NCBI RefSeq assembly: GCF_025397915.1 | Contig: NZ_JALIDZ010000008.1 | Span: forward strand, 221,906-285,905 | Length of the DNA: 64,000 nucleotides | Source of the DNA: Microbaculum marinisediminis | GTDB taxonomy: Bacteria > Pseudomonadota > Alphaproteobacteria > Rhizobiales > Tepidamorphaceae | Direction: 5' to 3' | Shown here: positions 52,439 to 60,893 of the stretch, piece by piece | How positions within the stretch are numbered: position 1 is the stretch's first letter | Layout of the letters: each line of letters opens with the position of its first letter | Program-made: the position numbers and the translations under genes | The notes under the pieces: model-generated | Told to the model about the DNA's origin: nothing | The model's input: only the letters and a program-made list of their open reading frames with translations | Databases searched by the model: none

Positions 52439-54667
52439 GTGGACCAACGCCCGACAGCGCCTGCACGATCGCAATCGCGAGAGACACCGCGGACCGGCGC
52501 GCCGCTCTCGCCCTTCCAACGCATCTTGCTGGCGCTCCTGCTCGGCATCGGCACCGGCATCTTTCTCGGCGAGATCGCCTCCCCGCTTCGCGTGGTGGGC
52601 GATGTCTATGTCGGCCTCCTGCAGATGACGGTGCTTCCGTTCATCATCTGCTCGGTCATCGGCAATATCGGCAGCCTGACCATCGACCAGAGCAAGAGGC
52701 TCGCGCTGATCAGCTTCGCGGTCCTGTTCGTGCTCTGGGGCGTCGGATTTGCGACCCTTGCCCTGCTGGCCAGCGCGTTGCCCGTACTGCCCTCGGGATC
52801 GTTCTTCAGCACCAGCCTGATCGCGCCGCCGCGCGAGTTCGATTTCGTGGAGATATTCGTTCCATCGAACCCGTTCCGGTCCCTGTCGGAGAATTTCGTC
52901 CCCGCCGTCGTGGTGTTCTGCATTCTCGTCGGCTTCGCGCTGATGCAGTCGCCGAACAAGACCGAGATCGTCGCCCTGTTCAAGACGCTGAATGACACGC
53001 TGGGGCGCGTCAGCAACTACGTGACCCGACTGAGCCCGATCGGCGTGTTCGCGATCGCGGCCAGCGCGGCGGGGACCATCACGCTGGAGGAGTTCGGCCG
53101 GCTTCAGGCCTATTTCGTGATCTATGGCGCGGCGGTGGTCCTGCTTGTCTTCGTGCTGCTTCCGCTGATCGTCTCGGCCGTCACGCCGTTCCGCTACGGC
53201 GATATCATCGCGACGCAGGGCAACGTACTGATCACCGCGCTCGCGATCGGAAGCGTTTTCGCCGTGATCCCGTTGCTGGTGGAGAGCCAGAAGCGACTGG
53301 TGGACCGTCTGGGATCATCGGGCGCCCGGCCGAGCCGCCAGGAGCTCGAACACGCCGCCGACCTCGTCATTCCGCTTGCCTACCCGTTTCCCCATCTCGG
53401 CAAGATCGTGACGCTGATCTTCATACCCTTTGCCGCCTGGTTCTACGGCCGGCCGATGGACGCCGCCGACTACATACCGTTCGCGACGTCGGGCCTCTTC
53501 CTGAGCTTCGGCAAGGTGACGGTCACGATCCCGTTCCTCCTGGACCTGCAGGAGATTCCCGCCGACATCTTCCGGCTGTTCCTGATGTCGAGCGCGGTCG
53601 CCGGGCCGCTCAGCGACATGCTCGGCGCGGCGCATCTGCTGGCCTTCACGTCGCTGACGACCTGCGCCATGAGCGGCCTCCTGGTGTTCAGACGCGCCGG
53701 GATCGCGGGGACGGCGGTGCTTTGTCTGGCGGCAACGGTCGTAACCGTCGGGGCAACCCATCTGACCCTGAGCCGGCTCTTCGATGATTTCCTCAGCCGG
53801 GAGAACGTCATCGCCCAGATGAACCTGATGCAGGAGCGCAGCCCGTTCACGATCCTGCCCGTCAGCGGGCCGAACACCGACGCCCTGCTTGCCGGCGAAT
53901 CGCCGATGGAACGCATCGAGCGCCGCCGTCGCATCCGCATCGGCTTCGACCCCGACAACCTGCCATTCTCGTACTACAACGCGCGCGGCGACCTTGTCGG
54001 CCACGACATCGATCTCGCCCATCGCCTGGCCCGGGACCTGGGTCTCGAACTGGAGTTCGTGCCCATCAATGCCCTGACGCTGGTCGATCAGCTCCGCGAG
54101 GATCACTTCGACGTCGCCGTGTCGGGTATCCCGGTGAATGTCGGGGTCTATGAGGATGCAACCTACAGCCAGCCCTACCTGAACGTGAACCTGGCCTTCG
54201 TGAGCGCGGACCACGAGCGCGGCGATTTCGCCAGCATGGCGGCGCTGGGCGCCGGCGACGGCCTTGTGCTCGGGATCAAGACAGGCAGCTACTTCGGCTA
54301 CTATATCCGGCAGATCCTGCCAGAGGCGCGCATCGTCGAATTGTGGTCCGAAAGCCAGTTCTTCGAGGGACCGCCGGAGCGCATGGACGCGTTGGTGACG
54401 ACGGCCGAGGGCGGATCCGCCTGGACGCTGATCCATCCCGAATTCGCCGTCATCGACCCCCGCGACGACGAGACATCCGCATCGATCGCGATCCTGTTCG
54501 CCCGGGCCGACACGCAGATCGCCGCGGATATCGGGACATGGTTGCAACTCAAGCGAAACGATGGAACGCTTCGCCGGCTTTACGAGTACTGGATCCTCGG
54601 CAGGGGGGCGAAGCCGACCATGCCGCGCTGGAGCGTCGTTCGCGACGTCCTGCAATGGACCGACTGA
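52439..54667 (+). CDS. SLC1/DAACS-type symporter fused to a periplasmic binding domain
   Basis: This 742-residue protein has two parts. Residues 25-450 are a DAACS (glutamate/dicarboxylate symporter) core with LLALLLGIGTGIFLGEI and VVGDVYVGLLQMTVLPFIICSVIG, and a RLSPIGVFAIAA segment. Residues 485-735 are a family-3 binding domain (RIRIGFDPDNLPFSYYNARGDLVGHDIDLAHRLARDLGLEL in parts, DHFDVAVSGIPV, YSQPYLNVNLAF). The canonical NMDGT motif is replaced by FPHLGK, and the hairpin serine triplet is also gone. GTG 52439 has GCGAGG upstream. The fused receptor would sit in the periplasm and present ligand to the pore or regulate it. Confidence 0.88.
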   Translation: MDQRPTAPARSQSRETPRTGAPLSPFQRILLALLLGIGTGIFLGEIASPLRVVGDVYVGLLQMTVLPFIICSVIGNIGSLTIDQSKRLALISFAVLFVLWGVGFATLALLASALPVLPSGSFFSTSLIAPPREFDFVEIFVPSNPFRSLSENFVPAVVVFCILVGFALMQSPNKTEIVALFKTLNDTLGRVSNYVTRLSPIGVFAIAASAAGTITLEEFGRLQAYFVIYGAAVVLLVFVLLPLIVSAVTPFRYGDIIATQGNVLITALAIGSVFAVIPLLVESQKRLVDRLGSSGARPSRQELEHAADLVIPLAYPFPHLGKIVTLIFIPFAAWFYGRPMDAADYIPFATSGLFLSFGKVTVTIPFLLDLQEIPADIFRLFLMSSAVAGPLSDMLGAAHLLAFTSLTTCAMSGLLVFRRAGIAGTAVLCLAATVVTVGATHLTLSRLFDDFLSRENVIAQMNLMQERSPFTILPVSGPNTDALLAGESPMERIERRRRIRIGFDPDNLPFSYYNARGDLVGHDIDLAHRLARDLGLELEFVPINALTLVDQLREDHFDVAVSGIPVNVGVYEDATYSQPYLNVNLAFVSADHERGDFASMAALGAGDGLVLGIKTGSYFGYYIRQILPEARIVELWSESQFFEGPPERMDALVTTAEGGSAWTLIHPEFAVIDPRDDETSASIAILFARADTQIAADIGTWLQLKRNDGTLRRLYEYWILGRGAKPTMPRWSVVRDVLQWTD

Positions 54668-54695
54668 AAGCCGAGCGAGCGGGGAGGACACGCGA

Positions 54696-55223
54696 ATGCA
54701 GCACCTGAGCCGGATGCTATTGTCCGCCGTAACACTGGCCGCAGCCGCATCGGCGGCCCTGCCCGCCGCCGCGGAGCCGATCGACTGCCGATTGCTGCCC
54801 GGGACCTACGTGACGACGATCACCGATATCGAAGGGGTGTTCGCCTCACGCGGCATCGTCACCTTCGCGCCTGGGGGAAGCCTGCTGGTGACGGATTCCC
54901 GGCAGGGCGGCCAGACCGGCGTCTACGACCCGTTCTCCGCCGGCCAGGGCGCATGGTCGTGCGGTGCCGGCGAGGCTGGAGGCATCGCCTTCTCCGCGAC
55001 CTCCTTGAACTTCACGACGCCGCCTGGAAGCGCCGGATCGAACTTCGGCCGGGTCGACTATCAGGGAAGCCTGGATACGACGAACGGTGCAATCTCGGGC
55101 ACGATTTCGCTGCGGTTCTCCGAGGCCGGTGACCTGGAAGCAGCCGACCCGATATCCGACCCCGGAGAGGTCCTGGAGACCTTCAGCTTCGAGGGCCAGC
55201 GCCTGACCGCACCCGAGAAATAG
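54696..55223 (+). CDS. Small exported protein of unknown function
   Basis: The 175-residue precursor has a clear signal peptide (1-27, LLSAVTLAAAASAALPAAAEP). The mature 148 residues are beta-rich with a pattern of a small barrel (CRLLPGTYVTTITDIEGVF, GRVDYQGSLDTTNGAISGTISLRF). Two cysteines (in DCRLLPG and WSCGAGE) could form a disulfide. I do not recognise a family. It has GGGGAGGA about 7 nt before ATG 54696 and follows the fused symporter by 28 bp, so the two are probably co-transcribed. Confidence 0.82.
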   Translation: MQHLSRMLLSAVTLAAAASAALPAAAEPIDCRLLPGTYVTTITDIEGVFASRGIVTFAPGGSLLVTDSRQGGQTGVYDPFSAGQGAWSCGAGEAGGIAFSATSLNFTTPPGSAGSNFGRVDYQGSLDTTNGAISGTISLRFSEAGDLEAADPISDPGEVLETFSFEGQRLTAPEK

Positions 55224-55279
55224 CGGCCCGGACACCCCCGACTCCGTGCGCGCGCCGCCAGGGGTCGTCCGATCTCCCG

Positions 55280-55972
55280 TCAGTCGAACGCAAACCGAAC
55301 CACCCCTGCCGCCGCGAGCTCGGCATCGAGTTCCGGTCCTGTCAGACGCTCCAGAACCGCGGCCGCGCCTGCCCCGGGCATGGGGCTCAGGAAGACGGAC
55401 ATGTCGATGTGCGCGCCGAGCGCGTCCGGAAAGATGGCGGCGACGCCGATGCCCGGGCTCGACAGGATCGTGGTCAGCGGCGCCACGGCGAGTTCGGTGT
55501 CGCCCACCACGACCGAGGCCACCGGCTCGCCTGCCCCCATCGGCCGGCCGCGCGGCGCCAGCGTCTCCGACAGGCCGAGCCGCGCCATGACGTTGAGATA
55601 GGTCCGCCCGCTCGTCCCTGCGCCGGTATAGCCGATGCTGTCCGCACCGCTGAGCAACGCCGCGATCTCCGCCACGCCGGTCGGGACCGACTCGCCCGTG
55701 CCAGCCCTGCGACCAATGGCGAGCGGCACCCGGCCGAAGGGCCGATGGCTCGCGCCGTCGACGCGGCCAGCCGCCACCAGCGCCTCCACATAGGGCGGAT
55801 TGGTCAGGCCGATATCGAATGCCTCTCCAGCGGCGATCCGTTCGGGGATCACAGGGTTCAGGTCGACGAGCGGTGTCAGCGCCTGCCCCGCCGTCGCCTC
55901 CAGGCGCGGCCTGAGACGGTCCATGAGTGCCTGGATCGCCACCGGCACGAAGATGCGCAGCCCGTTCGCCAT
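55280..55972 (-). CDS. Leaderless periplasmic-binding-protein-like (ModA-type) protein
   Basis: The 230-residue protein has the fold of type 2 binding proteins (ModA-like): LRIFVPVAIQALMDRLRPRLEATAG at the N-terminus, EAFDIGLTNPPYVEALVAAGRV, GYTGAGTSGRTYLNVMARLG, and VVVGDTELAVAPLTTIL. It begins directly with the first strand; no signal peptide is encoded, and ATG 55972 has GGGGGAAAG upstream. In-frame extension to 56125 adds no recognisable signal. It may be a cytoplasmic sensor or an unrecognised exported protein. No ABC genes adjoin it. Confidence 0.82.
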   Translation of the reverse strand: MANGLRIFVPVAIQALMDRLRPRLEATAGQALTPLVDLNPVIPERIAAGEAFDIGLTNPPYVEALVAAGRVDGASHRPFGRVPLAIGRRAGTGESVPTGVAEIAALLSGADSIGYTGAGTSGRTYLNVMARLGLSETLAPRGRPMGAGEPVASVVVGDTELAVAPLTTILSSPGIGVAAIFPDALGAHIDMSVFLSPMPGAGAAAVLERLTGPELDAELAAAGVVRFAFD

Positions 55973-56259
55973 CCGCGTTCTTTCCCCCGGAAGCCTATGG
56001 AACCGAGCCCCCTCGCCGGCAATTCGGTTGCTACCGGCGTCGGCTGATCGTAGGCCGGTCGCCATCGCACGTAAATCAATGCATAGGCGGCTGATCGGAG
56101 CGGATTCGAGCGCAATCGTAACCATTAGCGACCGAACGGAAGATCCGTCCGCGCCATAGATCGCACTTGAAAATCGTCCGGCGGTGCCGCCAACTAGCCG
56201 TGCGGAATCTGGCTCTCGGCTACGCGTTGCGTTGCGATGGCTGAAATCCGGAGGGGACG

Positions 56260-57291
56260 TTGAACCGGATCCTCGCCTTCGGTCTGTTCACGCTTGTCTT
56301 TATCGCCGCGCTTCCCCTGGCGGCCGCGCAAGCGCAGAACTGCGCCCTTCCAGCCGACTATCATCCCGATATGGCGCCCGACGGGGCGGGCGCACCGATC
56401 GTGATCACGGTCGGAATACTGGTCGCCGACGTCACCGCGATCGACGACGTGGGGCAGTCTCTCGAAGGCGACTTCATACTCCGGAAAACCTGGCGAGACC
56501 CCCGCCTCGCGAGGCTTGGCGGATGTCGGCTACACCGGTCGCTGGTCTGGTTTCCCGTGACCGACGTTCTGAACTCGAACCAGCTCCGGCGCTCACGCGG
56601 CGAGTTCGGAGCCGACCAAGTCCATATTCAGTCAAGTGGCAACGTCGAGTACTACCAGCGCTTCTTCGGCTCGGTAGCGACCTACCACAACCTTCGCGAC
56701 TTTCCCTTCGACAGCCACCGGATGCGGATCAGGATCGCGATGCTGGAGTACCCGGCCGACCGGGTCCAGATCCGGCTGGACCCACAGTTCGGCGGGCTGG
56801 CGGCGCTGCTGAACATCCCCGACTGGTCGATCAACGGCGTCGAAACGACGGTGGCCGAAGAAATTGTTCCGGAGTTCAACACCACCTATTCCGTGCTCTA
56901 CGTCGACATCCTCGCGAGCCGGAACGGGCAGTATTTCGTCTGGAAGGTCATGCTGCCGTTGCTGCTGATCGTCCTTATGTCCTTTGCCGTTTTCTGGATC
57001 GAGCCGGAGCGCTTCGGGCCGCAGATCGGGCTCGCCGCGACCTCGATGCTGACGCTGATCGCCTTCCAGTTCGCGATGACGAGCATGCTGCCGAAACTCA
57101 GTTACTTCACGCTTCTGGATCAGTTGATCCTGGGCTCGACGATCCTGGTGTTCGGATCCCTGGTCGAGGCGACAATGACGTCGGTTCTGATCGTCAAGGG
57201 AAAGACGGAGAGCGCGCTGAGGCTCGACCACGTCTGTCGCTGGCTCTTTCCGACCGCCCTCGTCGCCATATGGACGTTCATCCTGATCTAA
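56260..57291 (+). CDS. Prokaryotic pentameric ligand-gated ion channel (Cys-loop superfamily, GLIC-like)
   Basis: The 343-residue protein has a signal peptide (1-26), an extracellular beta-sandwich domain (about 45-222) with the superfamily's Pro-loop LRDFPFDSH (145-153), and four helices: TM1 226-246, pore-lining TM2 about 251-273 (ERFGPQIGLAATSMLTLIAF), TM3 284-305, TM4 324-343. LPKLSYFTLLDQ between TM2 and TM3 matches the GLIC LPK...Y loop. Glu250 at the pore mouth suggests cation selectivity. The start is TTG with GGAGG 5 nt upstream. Ligand unknown; GLIC opens with protons and ELIC with amines. Prokaryotic members are sparse. Confidence 0.9.
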   Translation: MNRILAFGLFTLVFIAALPLAAAQAQNCALPADYHPDMAPDGAGAPIVITVGILVADVTAIDDVGQSLEGDFILRKTWRDPRLARLGGCRLHRSLVWFPVTDVLNSNQLRRSRGEFGADQVHIQSSGNVEYYQRFFGSVATYHNLRDFPFDSHRMRIRIAMLEYPADRVQIRLDPQFGGLAALLNIPDWSINGVETTVAEEIVPEFNTTYSVLYVDILASRNGQYFVWKVMLPLLLIVLMSFAVFWIEPERFGPQIGLAATSMLTLIAFQFAMTSMLPKLSYFTLLDQLILGSTILVFGSLVEATMTSVLIVKGKTESALRLDHVCRWLFPTALVAIWTFILI

Positions 57292-57402
57292 GCGCCAGGC
57301 GCGGCGGTGCGACGCCGCACCGCGTATTCGCGTGACAACGCGGATCGATGCACGGCACTATCGAAGCGGCATCGCCTGGACCGGATCGAGGAGGGAACCA
57401 CC

Positions 57403-58590
57403 GTGGCCGTCACGCAGTCGCCCGAATTCGTGCAGCTCTTCAAGACCTACACGGCCGACAGCGACAGCATTGGCAGCCATCTCACCCAGGCAGCCGAGAT
57501 CGGCAATGTACCGGGCGAGCTCCTTGTCGTATCCGGCACCGATATCGCTGTCTTCTCCGGCGACAATCACCCTCCTGTCGTCGAGAGCTTCCGGCTGAGC
57601 ACCCGCGGGTTCGTGGAAATGGCCGCGATATCGCATCTCGGTCCCGCCGTCGCGGCGCTGGTCCGGATGCGAGAACTCGATCCCGAAAGCGCGACATGGC
57701 GGGCCGATGCGCGGCGACTTGCCGATCAGCTGCGTGTCGTGAAGGAGGCGAACACGCTTGCGCTCTGGCGCGACACCTTAGCGGTCGACGCGTGGGCAGG
57801 CTTCGAAACCGAAATCGTGGATCTCGTCGATTATGCCTGCACGATGACATCGGACTATCTGCAAACGGCGTTGGCCGACCGGTCACCGTTCACCTTCGAC
57901 CACCTGCGCGACCACTATCTCGAGGCGACCGCATCCGGCGCGCCCCCCGTCCCGTTCAACCACGTGATGATCGCGACGTTCTGCCTGACCGCCCTAGACA
58001 TCAGTACCCGGATGATCCAGTGGCTCCGCGCGCAGGCGCTGCCTTGGGAACAGCTCAAGGTCCTGATCGTCGGGCAGTCCGGACGTCCGACCGCCGGATT
58101 GACCTGGTCGAGCAACAACATGTGCCACCTGCTGTCGCGTGCGAGCGAGGGGCGGCTTCCCTCCGAAAGGCTCTACATCGTGCCGCACGCACCCGATCTC
58201 GCTCCCGCGAGCGATGGCGGCGACGACCCATGGCACGACATCGAACAGCACTATCGGACGATCTGGTACAACACATATGCGAACGTCCGGCTCGCCTCGC
58301 GCATGTTCGAGACCTATCCGCGTTACGCGTTCACGCCGCGCGCGGGCGCAGCGATTAATCGCGCGACCGAAACCGTGAGCGAGCTGCCGCCGGTCACGTC
58401 GCCTTTGGACATGTTCGCCTTCGTCAGTCGACTGCGGTTCGTTCTCGAGGATCCGAGGCAACTGATATCGAACTGCGTCGCCGACTATGTGATCGACAGG
58501 CTGTGCGAACACGATTGCCGCCCGGAATTGGTCGAGATCCCGGGTCTATCCAACATTGCCTATCCCGGGAAACACGATCCACGCGGCTGA
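57403..58590 (+). CDS. Conserved-looking protein of unknown function downstream of the ion channel
   Basis: The 395-residue protein is soluble in appearance, with no signal peptide and no membrane helix. An N-terminal domain (about 1-75; EFVQLFKTYTADSDSIGSHLTQ, ELLVVSGTDIAVFSGD) is followed by a helical middle and a C-terminal alpha/beta domain with VLIVGQSGRPTAGLTWSSNNM and IVPHAPDLAP. The glycine-rich GQSGRPTAGLTW loop could bind nucleotide or phosphate, but it is not a standard P-loop. I do not recognise the family. GTG 57403 is firmly supported by GGAGGG 7 nt upstream. It follows the channel gene by 111 bp. Confidence 0.82.
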   Translation: MAVTQSPEFVQLFKTYTADSDSIGSHLTQAAEIGNVPGELLVVSGTDIAVFSGDNHPPVVESFRLSTRGFVEMAAISHLGPAVAALVRMRELDPESATWRADARRLADQLRVVKEANTLALWRDTLAVDAWAGFETEIVDLVDYACTMTSDYLQTALADRSPFTFDHLRDHYLEATASGAPPVPFNHVMIATFCLTALDISTRMIQWLRAQALPWEQLKVLIVGQSGRPTAGLTWSSNNMCHLLSRASEGRLPSERLYIVPHAPDLAPASDGGDDPWHDIEQHYRTIWYNTYANVRLASRMFETYPRYAFTPRAGAAINRATETVSELPPVTSPLDMFAFVSRLRFVLEDPRQLISNCVADYVIDRLCEHDCRPELVEIPGLSNIAYPGKHDPRG

Positions 58591-58591
58591 T

Positions 58592-58606
58592 GCACGGCTA
58601 CCGTGC
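58592..58606. terminator. Perfect hairpin at convergent gene ends
   Basis: GCACGG (58592-58597), a 3-nt loop and CCGTGC (58601-58606) form a perfect 6-bp stem right after the unknown protein's stop and 43 bp before the helicase stop. It may terminate transcripts from both sides. No T-run follows. Confidence 0.35.
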
Positions 58607-58648
58607 TGAGCGAAGATGTCGCCTGGTTGGCTGCACACGCGCCCGGTT

Positions 58649-60736
58649 CTACCGCTGCGCCCACATGGACCGCATGCGTTCGCCGATATCGATCGGCTTG
58701 GTTATCGGCGAATTCGTCCCGCCGGTCTCCTCCGCGACCGGCCATGCCGTCATGGTGAAGTGCTCGAGGATCGTATCGGGGATGAACCGCGTGCGGCCGG
58801 CGTAGACGTGGCGATCGCCGCGCCCGGACTGACCGGACGTGTAGAACCGCTGCGGTACGATCAGGTCGAGGCTGTCGCGCGCGCGCGTCATGGCTACGTA
58901 GAGCAGCCGTCGTTCCTCTTCGGTCTCGTCCTTGGATCCGACACCCAGGTCGGAGGGAATGCATCCGTCGACGGTATTGAGCACGAAGACGGACTTCCAT
59001 TCCTGCCCCTTCGCCGAATGGATTGTCGAGAGTATCAGGTAGTCCTCGTCCAGCATCGGCGCATCGGCCAGGTCACTTGTCGCCTGCGGCGGATCAAGCG
59101 TCAGTTCGGTGAGGAAGCGCTCGCGCGAGGGATAGCCGGTGGCGATCTGCTGGAGCTGGACCAGGTCGGTCATCCGGACGCTTGCGTCCTCGTAGAGCCG
59201 ATCCAGATGGGGTTGATACCAGCGCCGCGCCTCCTCCAGGTCGGCAGGCCATGCGACACGCCCGGCCCGAAGCCCGCCCATCAGGTCGACGAAGGGCCGC
59301 CAGTCCTCGGGAGAAACCCGCAGCGGCGGTTCCGCCGGCAAGGTTCCGACGCCGCTCGCCATGTCTTCCAGGATTCGGGATGCGTTCGCCGGGCCGATGC
59401 CGGGTATCAGCTGCAGCACCCTGAAGCCGGCGATACGGTCACGCGGGTTCTCGGCGAAGCGCAGCACCGAGAGCACATCCTTGATATGCGCGGCTTCGAG
59501 AAACTTCAGCCCGCCGAACTTCACGAACGGGATATTGCGGCTGGTCAATTCGACCTCGAGGGGCCCGCTGTGATGCGACGCACGGAACAGGACCGCCTGT
59601 GACTTGAGTAGCGTTCCGCTCTCCCGGTTTTCCAGGATCCGCTCCACCACGAAACGGGCCTGGTCGGTCTCGTCGCGAACGCAGACGATCGACGGGCGGT
59701 CGCCACTGCCGCGTTGCGACCAGAGATTCTTTGTGAAGCGCTCTTCGGCAAGATCGATCACGGCATTGGCGGCGGCGAGGATCGGTCGGGTCGAGCGGTA
59801 GTTCTGCTCGAGCGTCACCAGGCGCGCGGGCGGGGTGAAGTGACCCGGAAAGTCGAGGATGTTGCGCACGTCCGCGGATCGGAACGAATAGATCGACTGG
59901 GCATCGTCGCCGACGACCGTGAGGCCGCTGCCCTCGGGCTTCAGCGCGAGCAGGATCGATGCCTGCAGGCCGTTCGTGTCCTGGTACTCGTCGACAAGCA
60001 CGTGGTCGAAGCGCGCGCCGATGTCGGCGGCCAGCTCCGGCACGGTCATCATCTGCGCCCACCACAACAGCAGGTCGTCGTAGTCGAGAACGCCCTGCGC
60101 CTGCTTGGCCTCGACATAGGCGGCGAACAGAGCCTGCAGCTCCTCCTGCCACGAGGCGCACCAGGGAAAATACCGCACGACGATCTCGTCGAGTCCCGCC
60201 TTGGCGTTGACGGTGCGCGAGTAGATCGCGAGGCAGGTCGCCTTCGCCGGAAACCGCTTCTCGGTCCTGGAAAACCCCATCTCGTGGCGGACCAGGTTCA
60301 TCAGGTCGGCGGAGTCGCTGCGGTCGTGGATGGTGAAGGCCGGGTCGAGCCCAATGGTGTGGGCGTACTCGCGCAGCAGCCTGGCGCCGACGCCATGGAA
60401 GGTGCCGGCCCACTCGAGGCCGCCGGCAAGCGCTGCGGCGTTCGCTCCCAGGGCCTTCGCGGCGATCGCCTCGGCACGGCGCGTCATCTCGGCGGCGGCG
60501 CGGCGGGTGAAGGTCATCAGCAGGATCCGGCGCGGATCGGTGCCGCGGACCAGAAGGTGCGCCACGCGGTGGGCCAGGGTGTTGGTCTTGCCCGAGCCCG
60601 CACCGGCGATAACCAGCAATGGCCCCGGGATCGCGGAGGCGTCCTGTCCGTGCTCGACCGCACGACGCTGATCCGGATTCAATCCATCCAGATAGTCGAT
60701 GTGCGCGATCGGGGCCGAATCACTTGCCGGTGACAT
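58649..60736 (-). CDS. UvrD/Rep-family ATP-dependent DNA helicase
   Basis: The 695-residue superfamily 1A helicase has all core motifs: Q-motif LNPDQRRAV, Walker A AGAGSGKT (45-51), motif Ia MTFTRRAAAEM, motif II VLVDEYQDTN, motif III VVGDDAQSIYSFR, motif IV TLEQNYRST, motif V STIHSAKGQEWKSVFV and motif VI RRLLYVAMTRARDSL. It unwinds DNA 3' to 5' in repair or restart. ATG 60736 is chosen since the frame upstream lacks family similarity. It lacks the long UvrD C-terminus and resembles a Rep/PcrA-like secondary helicase of alphaproteobacteria. Confidence 0.94.
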   Translation of the reverse strand: MSPASDSAPIAHIDYLDGLNPDQRRAVEHGQDASAIPGPLLVIAGAGSGKTNTLAHRVAHLLVRGTDPRRILLMTFTRRAAAEMTRRAEAIAAKALGANAAALAGGLEWAGTFHGVGARLLREYAHTIGLDPAFTIHDRSDSADLMNLVRHEMGFSRTEKRFPAKATCLAIYSRTVNAKAGLDEIVVRYFPWCASWQEELQALFAAYVEAKQAQGVLDYDDLLLWWAQMMTVPELAADIGARFDHVLVDEYQDTNGLQASILLALKPEGSGLTVVGDDAQSIYSFRSADVRNILDFPGHFTPPARLVTLEQNYRSTRPILAAANAVIDLAEERFTKNLWSQRGSGDRPSIVCVRDETDQARFVVERILENRESGTLLKSQAVLFRASHHSGPLEVELTSRNIPFVKFGGLKFLEAAHIKDVLSVLRFAENPRDRIAGFRVLQLIPGIGPANASRILEDMASGVGTLPAEPPLRVSPEDWRPFVDLMGGLRAGRVAWPADLEEARRWYQPHLDRLYEDASVRMTDLVQLQQIATGYPSRERFLTELTLDPPQATSDLADAPMLDEDYLILSTIHSAKGQEWKSVFVLNTVDGCIPSDLGVGSKDETEEERRLLYVAMTRARDSLDLIVPQRFYTSGQSGRGDRHVYAGRTRFIPDTILEHFTMTAWPVAEETGGTNSPITKPIDIGERMRSMWAQR

Positions 60737-60881
60737 GCTTGCCAGCAAGCACGGGCCGGCGGGTTTCCGCAATTGCCTTCGCATGGGCGGCGCCGGTTCG
60801 AACGGATCGCCCGGGCCTGCGAGGCAGCGGGCAGCTTGACCGCCGTTTGCGTCAAGACGCCGGACTACAAAGCCCACACTG

Positions 60882-60893
60882 TAGGTCGACCTA
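60882..60893. promoter_or_regulatory. 12-bp palindrome overlapping the TetR stop codon
   Basis: TAGGTCGACCTA is a perfect palindrome at the end of the TetR gene and 146 bp upstream of the helicase start. It could bind a regulator of the helicase gene; LexA-like SOS boxes look different (CTGTN8ACAG, GTTCN7GTTC), so I do not assign it to SOS control. Confidence 0.3.

Noticed and set aside
60882..60893. TAGGTCGACCTA as a LexA box for the helicase
   Set aside because: It does not match either CTGT-N8-ACAG or the alphaproteobacterial GTTC-N7-GTTC pattern.
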